64,000 nucleotides of DNA. Origin: CBEULR01 sp965544035 (GTDB lineage: Bacteria > Bacillota > Desulfotomaculia > Desulfotomaculales > Desulforudaceae). A program made the translations under genes and the position numbers. This document shows, piece after piece, positions 18,128-27,145 of the stretch. Where the stretch lies: assembly GCA_965544035.1 (NCBI GenBank), contig CBEULR010000001.1, forward strand, positions 1 to 64,000. The letters run 5' to 3'. Numbering within the stretch: the stretch's first letter is position 1; the number at the start of each line of letters is the position of its first letter. The notes beneath the pieces were generated by a model, which worked only from the letters and a program-made list of their open reading frames with translations, was not told the DNA's origin and did not search any database.

Positions 18128-19448
18128 GGTCGTCAAGATATGTGCCGTAAGCCTCGGATGTGATAAGAACAGGGTGGATACAGAGACAATGCTGGGCCTC
18201 CTGGTTCAAGCCGGATTCCACATAACCGGCGACGAACGGGAGGCCGATGTTATTCTGGTGAACACGTGCGGCTTTATTGATGCTGCAAAAGAAGAGTCGA
18301 TCAATACCATTCTGGAACTGGCCCGCTTGAAGGATGAAGGGCGGTGCCGCCGGTTGATCGTATCGGGGTGTCTGGCACAGCGCTACCCAAAGGAGCTGAG
18401 TAGCGAGATTCCCGAAATCGACGCCCTCATCGGCACCGGAAAGGTGGGCGATATTGTCGGAGTGGTGCGCGATTCTCTGGCGGGGCGAGCCGTGCTGGAT
18501 ACTGAAGGGCTGGGGTTTATCTGCCGGGACCCTCTGCCCCGTGTGCGAACCACGCCAGTGCACACCGCGTACCTGAAGATCGCCGAAGGCTGTGATAATC
18601 GGTGCGGATACTGTGTGATTCCATCGCTCAGAGGGGGCTATCGGAGCCGCATTCCCGAATCGGTCATAGCCGAGGCGGAACAGTTGGTCGATTCCGGGGT
18701 GCGGGAGCTGATTCTGGTCGCCCAGGATACCACACGTTACGGAAGGGATCTTCATCCCAGGGTCACACTTGCGGGATTGTTGAACCAACTGGCATCCATC
18801 AAGGGACTGGATTGGATCAGGCTTCTCTATTGTTATCCGACCGGGATTACCGACGAACTGATTGAGACGATTGCGGAACACCGGAATGTCTGCCGGTATC
18901 TGGACATCCCGATGCAGCACGCCTCGGATCGAGTGCTGAGGCGTATGGGTCGTCCGACGCGGCGGGCCGCTCTTGAAAGACTGATTATGCGCCTGCGGGA
19001 GTCGATCGAGGGTTTGGCGCTGAGGTCGACGTTTATGTTGGGGTTTCCGGGAGAAACCGAGGAAGATGTGGACGAGCTGGTCAGTTTTCTCCGTGAGGTC
19101 CGTTTGGAGAGGGCGGGGTTTTTTGTGTTTTCACCTCAAGAGAAAACCAGGGCGGCTTCTCTCCGCGGGCAGGTGGCGGAGCGGGTGAAGCAGCGTCGGC
19201 TGAACCGAGTGGCGGCGGTACAGCAGGATATTTCAATGGCCCGCAACCAATCGCTTGTCGGTAAACACCTGATGGTGATGGTCGACGGTAAATACCGTGA
19301 TGAATATGTTTGCCGCACCGAGGCCGATGCGCCGGAAATCGATGGTCGGGTGTTTGTCCGGTCACGCCGCACTTTAGGTTCCGGAGAGCTTGTTCAGGTG
19401 CTGGTGACCGGAGTACGGGACGCTTACGACCTTAATGGGCGGATTTAG
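18105..19448 (+). CDS. rimO: Ribosomal protein S12 methylthiotransferase RimO
   Basis: A 447-residue radical-SAM methylthiotransferase that modifies an Asp of ribosomal protein S12. The N-terminal UPF0004 domain carries the second cluster cysteines in 'SLGCDKNRVD', 'VNTCGFID' and 'VSGCLAQRYP'. The radical-SAM CxxxCxxC is in 'EGCDNRCGYCVIPSLRGG' (about residue 163). The C-terminal TRAM domain starts near 'NQSLVGKHLMVMVDG'. 'SLGCDKN' and 'IPSLRGG' favour RimO over MiaB. It overlaps the end of rodZ by about 23 bases if GTG 18105 is used; TTG 18117 is an alternative. Confidence 0.95.
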   Translation: MNSPLTDKVVKICAVSLGCDKNRVDTETMLGLLVQAGFHITGDEREADVILVNTCGFIDAAKEESINTILELARLKDEGRCRRLIVSGCLAQRYPKELSSEIPEIDALIGTGKVGDIVGVVRDSLAGRAVLDTEGLGFICRDPLPRVRTTPVHTAYLKIAEGCDNRCGYCVIPSLRGGYRSRIPESVIAEAEQLVDSGVRELILVAQDTTRYGRDLHPRVTLAGLLNQLASIKGLDWIRLLYCYPTGITDELIETIAEHRNVCRYLDIPMQHASDRVLRRMGRPTRRAALERLIMRLRESIEGLALRSTFMLGFPGETEEDVDELVSFLREVRLERAGFFVFSPQEKTRAASLRGQVAERVKQRRLNRVAAVQQDISMARNQSLVGKHLMVMVDGKYRDEYVCRTEADAPEIDGRVFVRSRRTLGSGELVQVLVTGVRDAYDLNGRI

Positions 19449-19563
19449 GCAATTAGCTCCCTGAGAGTTGGTTTAGCATTGTTTTCCTGAGGCAATCAAT
19501 TAGCAGATGTGTTATAATCTATAATTGTCATAAGGAGTAACTATTCAGGGAGCGGATATTGTT

Positions 19564-20130
19564 ATGGAATTTCAGGGAATCCGGATAAAGTATGTGATTC
19601 TGGCTTTCCTGTTTGTGCTTGCGCTCTTGTTCGGGGGCCAGATGGTTTACCAGAAGGTCGGGTACAACCAGCCGGTGCGTCAGGTTCTTGAAGCGTATCC
19701 CGGGATCGAGTCGTTTGAAATCGACAACGAGACGCCCGTGATGCGGATTCTGGTGAAGCTGGAGCGAACAGATAACCTGATGAATGAATACCAGCAGTTG
19801 GACCGCCGGTTGTGGGCGGCCAATTCCGGGCGGCCTTATGAGCTGGTGATAGTGGACGAGCGTAACGCAGCGCTTGATAACGCGCTGCACAAGAGTCAGT
19901 TCGCCGTCTACCAGGCGATAATTCAGGGGAACTTCCCGGAGATGGCGCACGTGGTTGACTTCTATGCGCGGGAAGCCGGTGCGGAAGCAAGAGTATTCGT
20001 GGACAACCGTAATGTTTATATCCAGATGGAGACTGCCGACCATTATTTGATGTCCGTGGTGCCCCGCACGACGGGAGTTGATCGATCAGATAACCAGACG
20101 GGAGGTGGCCTGTATGCACAAAGAGGCTAG
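19564..20130 (+). CDS. Membrane-anchored protein paired with an FtsH-like protease
   Basis: A 188-residue protein of unknown family. One N-terminal transmembrane helix (about residues 10-30) is followed by a 140-residue domain with alternating charge and no cysteines. Its 3' end overlaps the start of the next gene by 17 bases and both are co-directional. The downstream protein is FtsH-like but lacks the external domain, so this gene may supply a partner for it; that is inference. A TATAAT at 19513-19518 upstream could be a -10 box. Confidence 0.7.
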   Translation: MEFQGIRIKYVILAFLFVLALLFGGQMVYQKVGYNQPVRQVLEAYPGIESFEIDNETPVMRILVKLERTDNLMNEYQQLDRRLWAANSGRPYELVIVDERNAALDNALHKSQFAVYQAIIQGNFPEMAHVVDFYAREAGAEARVFVDNRNVYIQMETADHYLMSVVPRTTGVDRSDNQTGGGLYAQRG

Positions 20131-21595
20131 CATCGGAGCCGGAATCGCCGTTTTGGTTTTCCTGCTGGTCGGCGGGTACAATGTGGCTCCGGTACTGCTG
20201 ATCGGCTTGATGTGCGGTGTGTTGTACTTCATGCTGCGTTCGCGCGGGATGGTGCGGACCTTTAGCACCGTCGGTGTTGACAACCAGCAGCGCATCTCCT
20301 TTTCCGATGTCGGGGGACAGGCTTCGGCCATTCAAGAATTGCGGGAGGCGCTGGATTTTATCAAGAATCAGGCCGATATCCGCCGCCTTGGCATCCGCCC
20401 GCTGAGAGGTATTCTGCTCACCGGTCCGCCAGGCACAGGCAAGACGTTGCTTGCGCGTGCGGCGGCCAGCTATACCGATGCGGTGTTTATCGCCGCCAGC
20501 GGATCAGAGTTTATCGAAATGTACGCGGGTGTGGGCGCGCAGCGAATCCGTAAGCTGTTTCAAACCGCCCGGGAAACCGCTGTCAAACAGAAGAAGAGAA
20601 ATGCGCTGATATTTATCGACGAAATTGAAATTCTGGGTGGTAAGCGCGGCCAGAACACAAGCCACATGGAATACGACCAGACGTTGAACCAGTTGCTGGT
20701 GGAAATGGACGGCATCAAGATTGATGACGAGGTGCAGGTACTGCTGGTAGCCGCTACCAACCGTGCCGACATGCTGGATCCGGCACTGGTTCGGCCGGGC
20801 CGATTTGACCGGCAAGTGAGGGTTGATTTGCCGGACCGTCACGGGCGAAAGGAGATCTTGAAGCTGCACACGCGAAACAAGCCGTTGGCCGAGGATGTTG
20901 ATCTGGATAAGCTGGCGAAGGACACCTTCGGCTTTTCAGGTGCGCATCTGGAGAGCCTGGCGAACGAGGCGGCAATCCTTGCTATGCGTGAGGGAGCGAA
21001 AAAGATCCATCACGTCCATTTCATCGAGTCGGTGGACAAGGTGATAATGGGCGGAAAGCTGGATCGCCGGCCGTCGATGGAGGAAATGAGGCGGGTTGCC
21101 TTTCATGAAACCGGACATGCGATCATGAGTGAGCACGTGCGCCCCGGATCGGTGTCCTCCCTGACGATCACGCCGCGCGGAAGCGCGCTCGGATACATGC
21201 GCCAGACTTCGGAAGACGACCGCTACCTGCACACGCAGGACTATCTGGAAAACCAGATTTGCGTGTTTTTGGCCGGTGCGGTGGCCGAGGAAGTATTCCT
21301 GGGTTCGAGGAGTACCGGTGCAGGCAACGATTTCGAGCAGGCACTGAGTATTGCGGAACTCCTGATCAAAGGCGGTATGTCTCCGTTGGGAATTGTTTGT
21401 ATTGACAGTCTGCCGCAGAATGATAAGCATAAGACAATGCAGGATATCCTGAAGAAACAGGAGGACCGAGTGCGTGAGTATCTGGAGTCGAACCGTGGCG
21501 CCTTTGTCGAAATTGTGGAGTCTTTATTGGCGAAGGAAAAGCTGACCGGGGATGAGTTTCGGGCGTTTCTCGAAGAGTCGAGTCCGGCAGCATAA
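20114..21595 (+). CDS. Short FtsH-like AAA+ zinc metalloprotease
   Basis: About 493 residues. Two closely spaced transmembrane helices (about residues 8-43) with almost no external loop lead directly to an AAA+ domain. This has Walker A 'GPPGTGKT' (about 105), Walker B 'ALIFIDEIEIL' (about 170) and the second region of homology 'PALVRPGRFDRQV'. The M41 peptidase follows with 'FHETGHAIMSEH' (HExxH, about 330) and 'STGAGNDFEQA'. Normal FtsH has a periplasmic domain of about 70 residues, a length above 600 and HEAGHA. The ATG follows GGAGGTGGCCTGT. It is probably a membrane protease variant acting with the preceding gene product. Confidence 0.87.
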   Translation: MHKEASIGAGIAVLVFLLVGGYNVAPVLLIGLMCGVLYFMLRSRGMVRTFSTVGVDNQQRISFSDVGGQASAIQELREALDFIKNQADIRRLGIRPLRGILLTGPPGTGKTLLARAAASYTDAVFIAASGSEFIEMYAGVGAQRIRKLFQTARETAVKQKKRNALIFIDEIEILGGKRGQNTSHMEYDQTLNQLLVEMDGIKIDDEVQVLLVAATNRADMLDPALVRPGRFDRQVRVDLPDRHGRKEILKLHTRNKPLAEDVDLDKLAKDTFGFSGAHLESLANEAAILAMREGAKKIHHVHFIESVDKVIMGGKLDRRPSMEEMRRVAFHETGHAIMSEHVRPGSVSSLTITPRGSALGYMRQTSEDDRYLHTQDYLENQICVFLAGAVAEEVFLGSRSTGAGNDFEQALSIAELLIKGGMSPLGIVCIDSLPQNDKHKTMQDILKKQEDRVREYLESNRGAFVEIVESLLAKEKLTGDEFRAFLEESSPAA

Positions 21596-21602
21596 GTCTG
21601 GA

Positions 21603-21631
21603 TGGCACATACACATGGTATGTGCCATTTT
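21603..21631 (+). terminator. Terminator after the FtsH-like gene
   Basis: The perfect stem TGGCACATAC / GTATGTGCCA with loop ACATG is followed by TTTTAT. Confidence 0.65.
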
Positions 21632-21680
21632 ATGACTGCGTATGCACTAAAATTCACGAAGTCCGCCGTGCAAACGTTAA

Positions 21681-21709
21681 TTGTAATCCGTGTAACGATT
21701 CATTATAAT
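21681..21709 (+). promoter_or_regulatory. Predicted sigma-A promoter of cinA
   Basis: TTGTAA and TATAAT are separated by 17 bases, about 75 bases before the cinA start. Confidence 0.55.
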
Positions 21710-21786
21710 AGTGCTGTGACCTTCAGTGTCGGCGGGATGACCCTGAATAAAGTGAAATAGCGCACATGCTTTAAGGTGGTTTAAAT

Positions 21787-23022
21787 ATGCGGGCTGAATT
21801 AGTGTTTACCGGCAGTGAACTGTTGACAGGTTACGTCCAGAATACGGATGCGCAGTTTCTCAGCGTGGAACTGGCCAAATTGGGGATTGAGGTTACTCTG
21901 CACACCACTGTCGGTGACGATTGGGATGCGATGGTCAGGGTCATCGGGGAGGCTTTGGAACGCTCGGACATGGTAATCACTACCGGAGGGCTGGGACCCA
22001 CAACCGACGATATTACAAAAGAGGTTGTGGCGCATCTGCTAGGCGTGCCGATGGTGACCGACGAGGCTTCGCTGGCCCAGATTCGTGCTTTTTTCCGTAA
22101 ACGGGGCCGGGAGATGCCGGCCGTATGTGAAAGGCAGGCTGTCTTTCCTGCCGGGGCACAGATTCTTCCCAACTACAAGGGTACGGCGCCCGGCGCTCTG
22201 ATCGAGAAAGACGGAAAGGTTATCGTGATCATGCCCGGACCGCTCAGAGAGGTTAAGGCGATGTTCCGCACGGCTGTTCTGCCCTACCTGGCCAAGATCC
22301 CCGGTCGGGGAGAGGTGTTGCGCACACGTGTGCTCAAACTGACTGGGATCGCTGAATATGCCGTACAGGAATTGATCAAGGACCTGGGCGGGCAGGGCAA
22401 CCCGGGTGTCGGGTATCTGGCCGTACCGGGTGAGGTCCAGCTGCGGGTCAGCGCCAGACATCCTGAGGCCGAGGCGGCCGAAGGGATGGTGGAAGAGCTG
22501 GTTGCGAAGGTAATGGACGCCGTTGGTGAGTACGTTTTCGGCGTCGATGATGAACAACTGGAGAAAACCATCGCGCGCCTGCTGATCGACAAGGGCCTGA
22601 CCATCTCAACGGCTGAATCTTGTACGGCGGGGATGCTCGCTGCGCGGCTTACCGATATTCCGGGCAGTTCGCGCTACTTCCTGGGCGGTGTCGTGGCCTA
22701 CAGCAATGATGTCAAGACCGAAATTTTGCGTGTCCCACGGGAGACCCTGGCCCTGCACGGGGCGGTCAGTGAGCAGACTGCGGTGGCCATGGCCCAGGGC
22801 GTACAGAGCTTAACGGGAAGTGATCTGGGCGTGGCTGTTACCGGGATTGCCGGTCCGGGCGGCTCAACGCCTGATAAACCGGTGGGACTGGTTTACGGAG
22901 CATTGACGACGGGTGACGAGATTATCTGTCGGCGATTTCAGCTACCCGGAGAACGCATCGGAGTGCGTGTGGGTACGGTTAATTCGGTGCTGAATATGGT
23001 CAGGCGGTACTTGGAAAGATAG
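21787..23022 (+). CDS. cinA: CinA family protein (competence/damage-inducible)
   Basis: A 411-residue two-domain CinA. The N-terminal molybdopterin-binding-like (COG1058) domain has 'VFTGSELLTGYVQNTDAQFLS' and 'ITTGGLGPTTDDITKE'. The C-terminal nicotinamide-nucleotide amidase domain has 'ISTAESCTAGMLAARLTDIPG', 'YSNDVK', and 'VAVTGIAGPGG'. Family members have ADP-ribose pyrophosphatase and NMN deamidase activities for pyridine nucleotide recycling. It stands directly before recA, the classic cinA-recA order, but a strong terminator separates the two. Confidence 0.95.
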   Translation: MRAELVFTGSELLTGYVQNTDAQFLSVELAKLGIEVTLHTTVGDDWDAMVRVIGEALERSDMVITTGGLGPTTDDITKEVVAHLLGVPMVTDEASLAQIRAFFRKRGREMPAVCERQAVFPAGAQILPNYKGTAPGALIEKDGKVIVIMPGPLREVKAMFRTAVLPYLAKIPGRGEVLRTRVLKLTGIAEYAVQELIKDLGGQGNPGVGYLAVPGEVQLRVSARHPEAEAAEGMVEELVAKVMDAVGEYVFGVDDEQLEKTIARLLIDKGLTISTAESCTAGMLAARLTDIPGSSRYFLGGVVAYSNDVKTEILRVPRETLALHGAVSEQTAVAMAQGVQSLTGSDLGVAVTGIAGPGGSTPDKPVGLVYGALTTGDEIICRRFQLPGERIGVRVGTVNSVLNMVRRYLER

Positions 23023-23044
23023 TTATCCCCTGATAGAGTTTGAA

Positions 23045-23076
23045 GGACGCCCTCGGTTTGAGGGTGTTCTTTTTTG
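23045..23076 (+). terminator. Intrinsic terminator between cinA and recA
   Basis: GGACGCCCTC pairs with GAGGGTGTTC around loop GGTTT, followed by a run of T (23070-23075). Confidence 0.8.
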
Positions 23077-23199
23077 TGCGGCGAGATTCAGCAGGACAAT
23101 GAATCCGCAGCGGCGAAATTTTTCCACAGCTACTGACAATGGGCGGTCAGAGCGGACTGTTATGATGGGGATATACAATCGGTGAAGGGGGTCGTGGTA

Positions 23200-24267
23200 T
23201 TGAACGACAAACAAAAGGCACTGGAGATCGCACTGGCCGGAATAGAAAGGCAGTTCGGCAAGGGTTCGATCATGAAGCTCGGTGAGGCGGCGGCAAAGCT
23301 GAATGTGGAGGTTATACCCACCGGGATTTTGGCCGTAGACCTCATTCTGGGCGTGGGAGGCGTACCCAGGGGACGGGTGGTGGAAATCTTCGGTCCGGAG
23401 TCCTCGGGTAAGACGACGGTTGCGCTGCACGTGGTGGCGGAGGCCCAGCGGACAGGCGGCACGGCCGCGTTCATCGATGCGGAACATGCCCTCGATCCGG
23501 TGTATGCACGCAGGCTCGGTGTGGACGTGGACAATCTCCTGATCGCACAGCCGGATACCGGTGAACAGGCGTTGGAGATTGCCGAGGCCCTGGTGCGCAG
23601 CGGAGCGGTGGACGTTGTGGTCGTGGACAGTGTCGCGGCTCTGGTGCCGCGGGCCGAACTGGAAGGTGAGATGGGGGATGCGCACGTCGGTTTGCAGGCC
23701 AGGCTGATGTCGCAGGCTCTGCGCAAACTCACCGGTTCTATTGGCAAGTCGCGCACCACCGCCATCTTTATCAACCAGCTGCGTGAGAAAGTTGGCGTCT
23801 TGTTCGGCAATCCGGAGACGACCCCGGGCGGGCGGGCGCTAAAGTTTTACTCGTCGGTCAGGCTTGACGTCCGCAGGACCGAACAGCTGAAACAGGGAGC
23901 GGACATTATCGGATCGAGAGTGAAAGTGAAGGTGGTCAAGAACAAGGTGGCGCCTCCTTTCAAACAAACCGAAGTGGAGCTGCTGTACGGCGAAGGTATC
24001 TCGCGGATCGGAAGTTTGCTTGACGTGGCCACGGAACACAAGGTCGTGTCCAAGAGCGGGGCCTGGTACTCCTTCGGTGACGACCGGCTCGGTCAGGGCC
24101 GGGATAACGTGCGCGAGTATTTGAAGGAGCATCCCGAGATCACTTACGAAATTGAACGCCGGGTAAGGGACATTCTGATCGAAAAAGGATTCAGGATTCC
24201 GCCCGCCGGCAAGTATATAGGTGAAGACGCACAGAGCAGTGCGGAAGATGCAGGCGGCAACAATTAA
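23200..24267 (+). CDS. recA: Recombinase RecA
   Basis: About 355 residues. RecA forms the ATP-dependent filament for homologous recombination and triggers LexA self-cleavage. Visible features are 'IERQFGKGSIMKLGE', Walker A 'GPESSGKTT' (about 65), 'FIDAEHALDPVYA', 'VVVDSVAALVPRAELEGEMGD', and loop L2 'INQLREKVGVLFGNPETTPGG'. In-frame GTG 23182, GTG 23194 and TTG 23200 are all possible starts; the spacing from GAAGGGGG favours TTG 23200. No clear LexA box of the Bacillus type (CGAAC-N4-GTTCG) is seen upstream. Confidence 0.97.
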   Translation: MNDKQKALEIALAGIERQFGKGSIMKLGEAAAKLNVEVIPTGILAVDLILGVGGVPRGRVVEIFGPESSGKTTVALHVVAEAQRTGGTAAFIDAEHALDPVYARRLGVDVDNLLIAQPDTGEQALEIAEALVRSGAVDVVVVDSVAALVPRAELEGEMGDAHVGLQARLMSQALRKLTGSIGKSRTTAIFINQLREKVGVLFGNPETTPGGRALKFYSSVRLDVRRTEQLKQGADIIGSRVKVKVVKNKVAPPFKQTEVELLYGEGISRIGSLLDVATEHKVVSKSGAWYSFGDDRLGQGRDNVREYLKEHPEITYEIERRVRDILIEKGFRIPPAGKYIGEDAQSSAEDAGGNN

Positions 24268-24304
24268 TAATGCATATGAATGGTAGTAGACACTTAAAGG
24301 AGTA

Positions 24305-25219
24305 ATGGGCTTGTCGGATTATCTGGTGAGGGCTGTCGGAGCCCATAAGAAGGTCCGGGTCTTTGCTGCTGCAACGACAAGACTGGTGGAGGAAGCGCGG
24401 CAAAGGCACAGGACTTCACCGGTTGCCACCGCTGCACTTGGCCGGACGTTGACGGCCGGCCTGCTGCTGGGGGCGAATCTGAAAGGTGATGATCTGGTTA
24501 CCATACGTGTCTTGGGGAACGGACCTCTGGGGGCGATTTTGGTTTCGGCCGATGCGCGGGGGACGGTTAGAGGCTATGTGCAGGAACCGACCGCCGATCT
24601 GCCGAGCATTGAAAAATACAAACTGCCTGTGGGGCGTGCGGTTGGGCAAGGTTACCTCCACGTCAGCCGTGATCTCGGTATGAAACTGCCGTTTACAGGG
24701 AGTGTGCCGCTGGTGTCGGGTGAGATCGCCGAAGATCTGGCGCATTACCTCAACACCTCCGAACAGACGCCTTCTGCGGTTGCCTTGGGGGTGCTGATCG
24801 GTAGGGACACTTCGGTTCTGGCTTCGGGCGGATGGCTGGTGCAGATGATGCCCGGTGTGGATGAAGATGCCGTCATGATCGTGGAGAAGAATGTTAAAGA
24901 GATCCAGGCGCCGAGCGTGCTGGTAAACGAAGGGGTTACTCCGGAAATGATGGCCGGACTGCTGCTCAAGGGACTGAACTGTGAAGTGCTGGATGCAAGA
25001 CCGGTTTCGTATAAATGCAGGTGCAGTCGGGAAAGAGTAAAACTGGTTTTGTTCAGCTTCGGCGCTCACGATCTTCAGAAAATGCTGGATGAAGACGGCA
25101 AGGCTGAAGTCACATGCCAGTTTTGCGGAAAATCTTACGACTTTGGTGCGGATGACCTGAAGGAGCTCATCGGGCAGCTGCAAGACGAGGAAAACCAGTG
25201 TTTAAGCGGTGATTGTTAA
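24305..25219 (+). CDS. hslO: Redox-regulated chaperone Hsp33
   Basis: A 304-residue Hsp33. In reducing conditions four Cys bind zinc; oxidation releases zinc and activates holdase chaperone activity. The N-terminal domain has 'SPVATAALGRTLTAGLLLG' and 'LGNGPLGAILVSADARG'. The zinc motif is 'YKCRCSRERV' followed 30 or so residues later by 'VTCQFCGKSYDF', giving C-x-C...C-x-x-C. It follows recA by about 37 bases. Confidence 0.95.
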   Translation: MGLSDYLVRAVGAHKKVRVFAAATTRLVEEARQRHRTSPVATAALGRTLTAGLLLGANLKGDDLVTIRVLGNGPLGAILVSADARGTVRGYVQEPTADLPSIEKYKLPVGRAVGQGYLHVSRDLGMKLPFTGSVPLVSGEIAEDLAHYLNTSEQTPSAVALGVLIGRDTSVLASGGWLVQMMPGVDEDAVMIVEKNVKEIQAPSVLVNEGVTPEMMAGLLLKGLNCEVLDARPVSYKCRCSRERVKLVLFSFGAHDLQKMLDEDGKAEVTCQFCGKSYDFGADDLKELIGQLQDEENQCLSGDC

Positions 25220-25297
25220 GAATGGGTGATCGTCAAAAAAGAGGCTCACATTATCGCCCTGCGGTGCGGGAAAACTAGCACTGAGGAGGGTGAAATC

Positions 25298-25456
25298 ATG
25301 GCTAAACTGATGAGTGACGCCCTGAAGTATGAACTGGCCCGGGAAATGGGCGTTGCCCACAAAATCAGAGGCACCGATTACGGTGAACTGACGTCCCGCG
25401 AATGTGGCAACTTTGTAAAGTTTGCCATCGCCAGAGCGGAGAAAGCCTTGGTATAG
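25298..25456 (+). CDS. Small acid-soluble spore protein, alpha/beta type
   Basis: A 52-residue protein. 'DALKYELAREMGV' carries a GPR-protease-like cleavage context (E-hydrophobic-A), and 'YGELTSRECGNFVKFAIARAEKAL' corresponds to the second conserved helix ('GnlTsReNGsvGG..VK') in a diverged form. SASPs coat spore DNA and protect it against UV and heat. The ATG at 25298 follows GAGGAGGGTGA; an upstream in-frame start lacks a ribosome site. The divergence suggests a minor SASP. Confidence 0.82.
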   Translation: MAKLMSDALKYELAREMGVAHKIRGTDYGELTSRECGNFVKFAIARAEKALV

Positions 25457-25465
25457 CTCTCCAAG

Positions 25466-25504
25466 CGAGGCGCCTTTTCGGATGAAGGGCGCCTCGTGCT
25501 TTTT
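25466..25504. terminator. Bidirectional terminator after the SASP gene
   Basis: CGAGGCGCC pairs with GGCGCCTCG, followed by TGCTTTTT. It lies between the SASP gene and the converging DUF554 gene. Confidence 0.75.
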
Positions 25505-26195
25505 AGGCAAAAAGTGTTTCAATGATAATTGCGGCGAAGGCGGCAATGAAGATTGCCGGGAGCAGGTTTCCCACCCGAATCTTTGTCAAACCGAGAATAT
25601 TCAGGGCGATAGCCAGGATCAGAAGGCCGCCCGTTGCCGTCAGCTCTGCAATAACCCGTTCGCTCAGCACCGGGGCAACCCAGGCCGCACCCAATGTGAT
25701 TGCTCCCTGGTAAATAAACACCGATACGGCGGAGAATAAGACTCCGATCCCCAGTGTGGATGATAAAATCACCGCAGTCACACCGTCAAGGATTGACTTG
25801 GCAAACAAAGTGTTTGGTTGTCCGGTTAGACCGTCCTCTATGGCACCCATAATCGCCATGGCACCCACACAGTACAGGAGACTGGCGGTTACAAAAGCGC
25901 GCGCCATATCTCCTCTCGAGTGCCCGCCGACTCTGTTTTCCAGGAATTGTCCCAATCGGTTCAGCCAGTACTCAATATCAATCAGCTCACCGATTATGGC
26001 ACCGAGAACAATGCTGCCGATAACGACCAGCGGATTCTGCGTCTGCAGTGCCATCTGCATGCCGAGCAGGATAACCGTGAGGCCTACTCCCTGCATCACA
26101 GTGTTCCCGACACGTTCCGGGATTCCTTTGCGCAGGGTCACCCCAATCAGTCCTCCGGCCACAATTGCCGAGGCGTTCACCAAAGTTCCCGTCAA
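25503..26195 (-). CDS. DUF554 family membrane protein
   Basis: A 230-residue hydrophobic protein with six or seven helices. The starting 'GTLVNASAIVAGGLIG' and 'NPLVVIGSIVLGAIIGELIDIE' match DUF554 (YdfK-like), proposed transport-like membrane proteins of unknown function. It faces away from the agr-type locus, leaving a 230-base divergent intergenic region. Confidence 0.88.
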   Translation of the reverse strand: MTGTLVNASAIVAGGLIGVTLRKGIPERVGNTVMQGVGLTVILLGMQMALQTQNPLVVIGSIVLGAIIGELIDIEYWLNRLGQFLENRVGGHSRGDMARAFVTASLLYCVGAMAIMGAIEDGLTGQPNTLFAKSILDGVTAVILSSTLGIGVLFSAVSVFIYQGAITLGAAWVAPVLSERVIAELTATGGLLILAIALNILGLTKIRVGNLLPAIFIAAFAAIIIETLFA

Positions 26196-26379
26196 GGTGT
26201 TCCCTCCAAGCCGTTCAAATACCGCGAAAATTATCTAATTTGACGCTGACCGGGTAAATCCTTTATTCTTGCCGCACGTTTCCATCCACCGCCAAGGAAG
26301 CGCAACCTCCACAAAATATTCTGAACTCGTGTTTTGTCGGATATTGGGTGAATGTGTTGGAATAAATTGCATAGATATT

Positions 26380-26407
26380 GCAGGAAATTCCACATTGTTG
26401 CGGTAAT
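26380..26407 (+). promoter_or_regulatory. Possible sigma-H-like promoter of the agr locus
   Basis: GCAGGAAAT matches the sigma-H -35 pattern RnAGGAwww; 12 bases later CGGTAAT partly matches RnnGAAT. The -10 has two mismatches, so this is tentative. Confidence 0.25.
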
Positions 26408-26428
26408 GTACCCTTTAGGTGATGAAGC

Positions 26429-26992
26429 ATGGTGAGACTTAGACCCATTGCTGTGGCAATAGCGCAAGAAACGGGTAATAGTGTTGAAGTAATTGAATAC
26501 GGGTTGAAAAATCTTGTCTACAATGTGGTGATATTGCTGGGTGTGGTCGGATTGGGTTACCTGCTGGGGGTGTTGCCGGCTGCGATCACTGCCTATGCGG
26601 CTGGTGGCAGCCTGCGTATGGTCAGTGGGGGAGGGCACACCTCGACCCCGATTCGCTGCATGATTTTAACTTCTGTGTTCTTTGGGGGGATGGGCCTTAT
26701 CGCAACGTATGCCGGACCCCGTTTGGTCGGACTGCCGCTTGTCTTGTTTTCCACAGCGGTCCTCGTTTGGGTTCTCTACGTCCTAATCCGTTTTGCTCCC
26801 AAGGATGTACCGAACAAGCCAATAAGGGAGGAACGCAAGCGGGTGCTGAAAAAGTGGTCGATAGGCTTGTGGTCTGTATTGGTGGTTCTGATTGCAGCAG
26901 CCCTAATTACCGGGTTCCCCGAAGAGCTGACTTTTGCAGCAGTGCTGGGCATTGGATTCCAGGGCTTGTCTGTTGTTGACAAGAGGGTTTAA
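26429..26992 (+). CDS. agrB: AgrB-type peptide-processing membrane protease
   Basis: A 187-residue polytopic membrane protein of the accessory gene regulator B family. The catalytic His and Cys are visible in 'SGGGHTSTPIRC' (His70 and Cys77), with the same 7-residue spacing as in staphylococcal AgrB. AgrB trims the C-terminus of the AgrD precursor and closes a (thio)lactone ring before export. The agrD gene follows 27 bases downstream. Confidence 0.92.
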   Translation: MVRLRPIAVAIAQETGNSVEVIEYGLKNLVYNVVILLGVVGLGYLLGVLPAAITAYAAGGSLRMVSGGGHTSTPIRCMILTSVFFGGMGLIATYAGPRLVGLPLVLFSTAVLVWVLYVLIRFAPKDVPNKPIREERKRVLKKWSIGLWSVLVVLIAAALITGFPEELTFAAVLGIGFQGLSVVDKRV

Positions 26993-27019
26993 TCATTGTT
27001 GGAAAGGAGGTGAGGATGA

Positions 27020-27145
27020 GTGCGTAAGCTGTTTTTCACAATTACGGCCACGGCTTTGATCTGGATGGCGATGGCTAATGCCGTGTTTGCCTGTGGATTT
27101 CGTTGGTACGAACCGGAGATTCCTGAAGAGTTGAGGAACATATGA
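27020..27145 (+). CDS. agrD: AgrD-type cyclic (thio)lactone autoinducer precursor
   Basis: A 41-residue peptide. It has a basic, hydrophobic leader helix (residues 1-22), then a core around 'ACGFRWY' with the ring-forming Cys25, then the acidic tail 'EPEIPEELRNI' that is typical of the AgrD C-terminal recognition sequence. The GTG start lies about 9 bases after AAAGGAGG; a closer ATG (27016) runs into a stop after three codons. The stop overlaps the next gene's ATG. The mature ring probably begins at Cys25, but its exact ends are inferred. Confidence 0.88.
   Translation: MRKLFFTITATALIWMAMANAVFACGFRWYEPEIPEELRNI

Noticed and set aside
23023..23199. LexA box upstream of recA
   Set aside because: No sequence close to CGAAC-N4-GTTCG was found. 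A lone TTTTCCACA there fits a DnaA box but is expected by chance.
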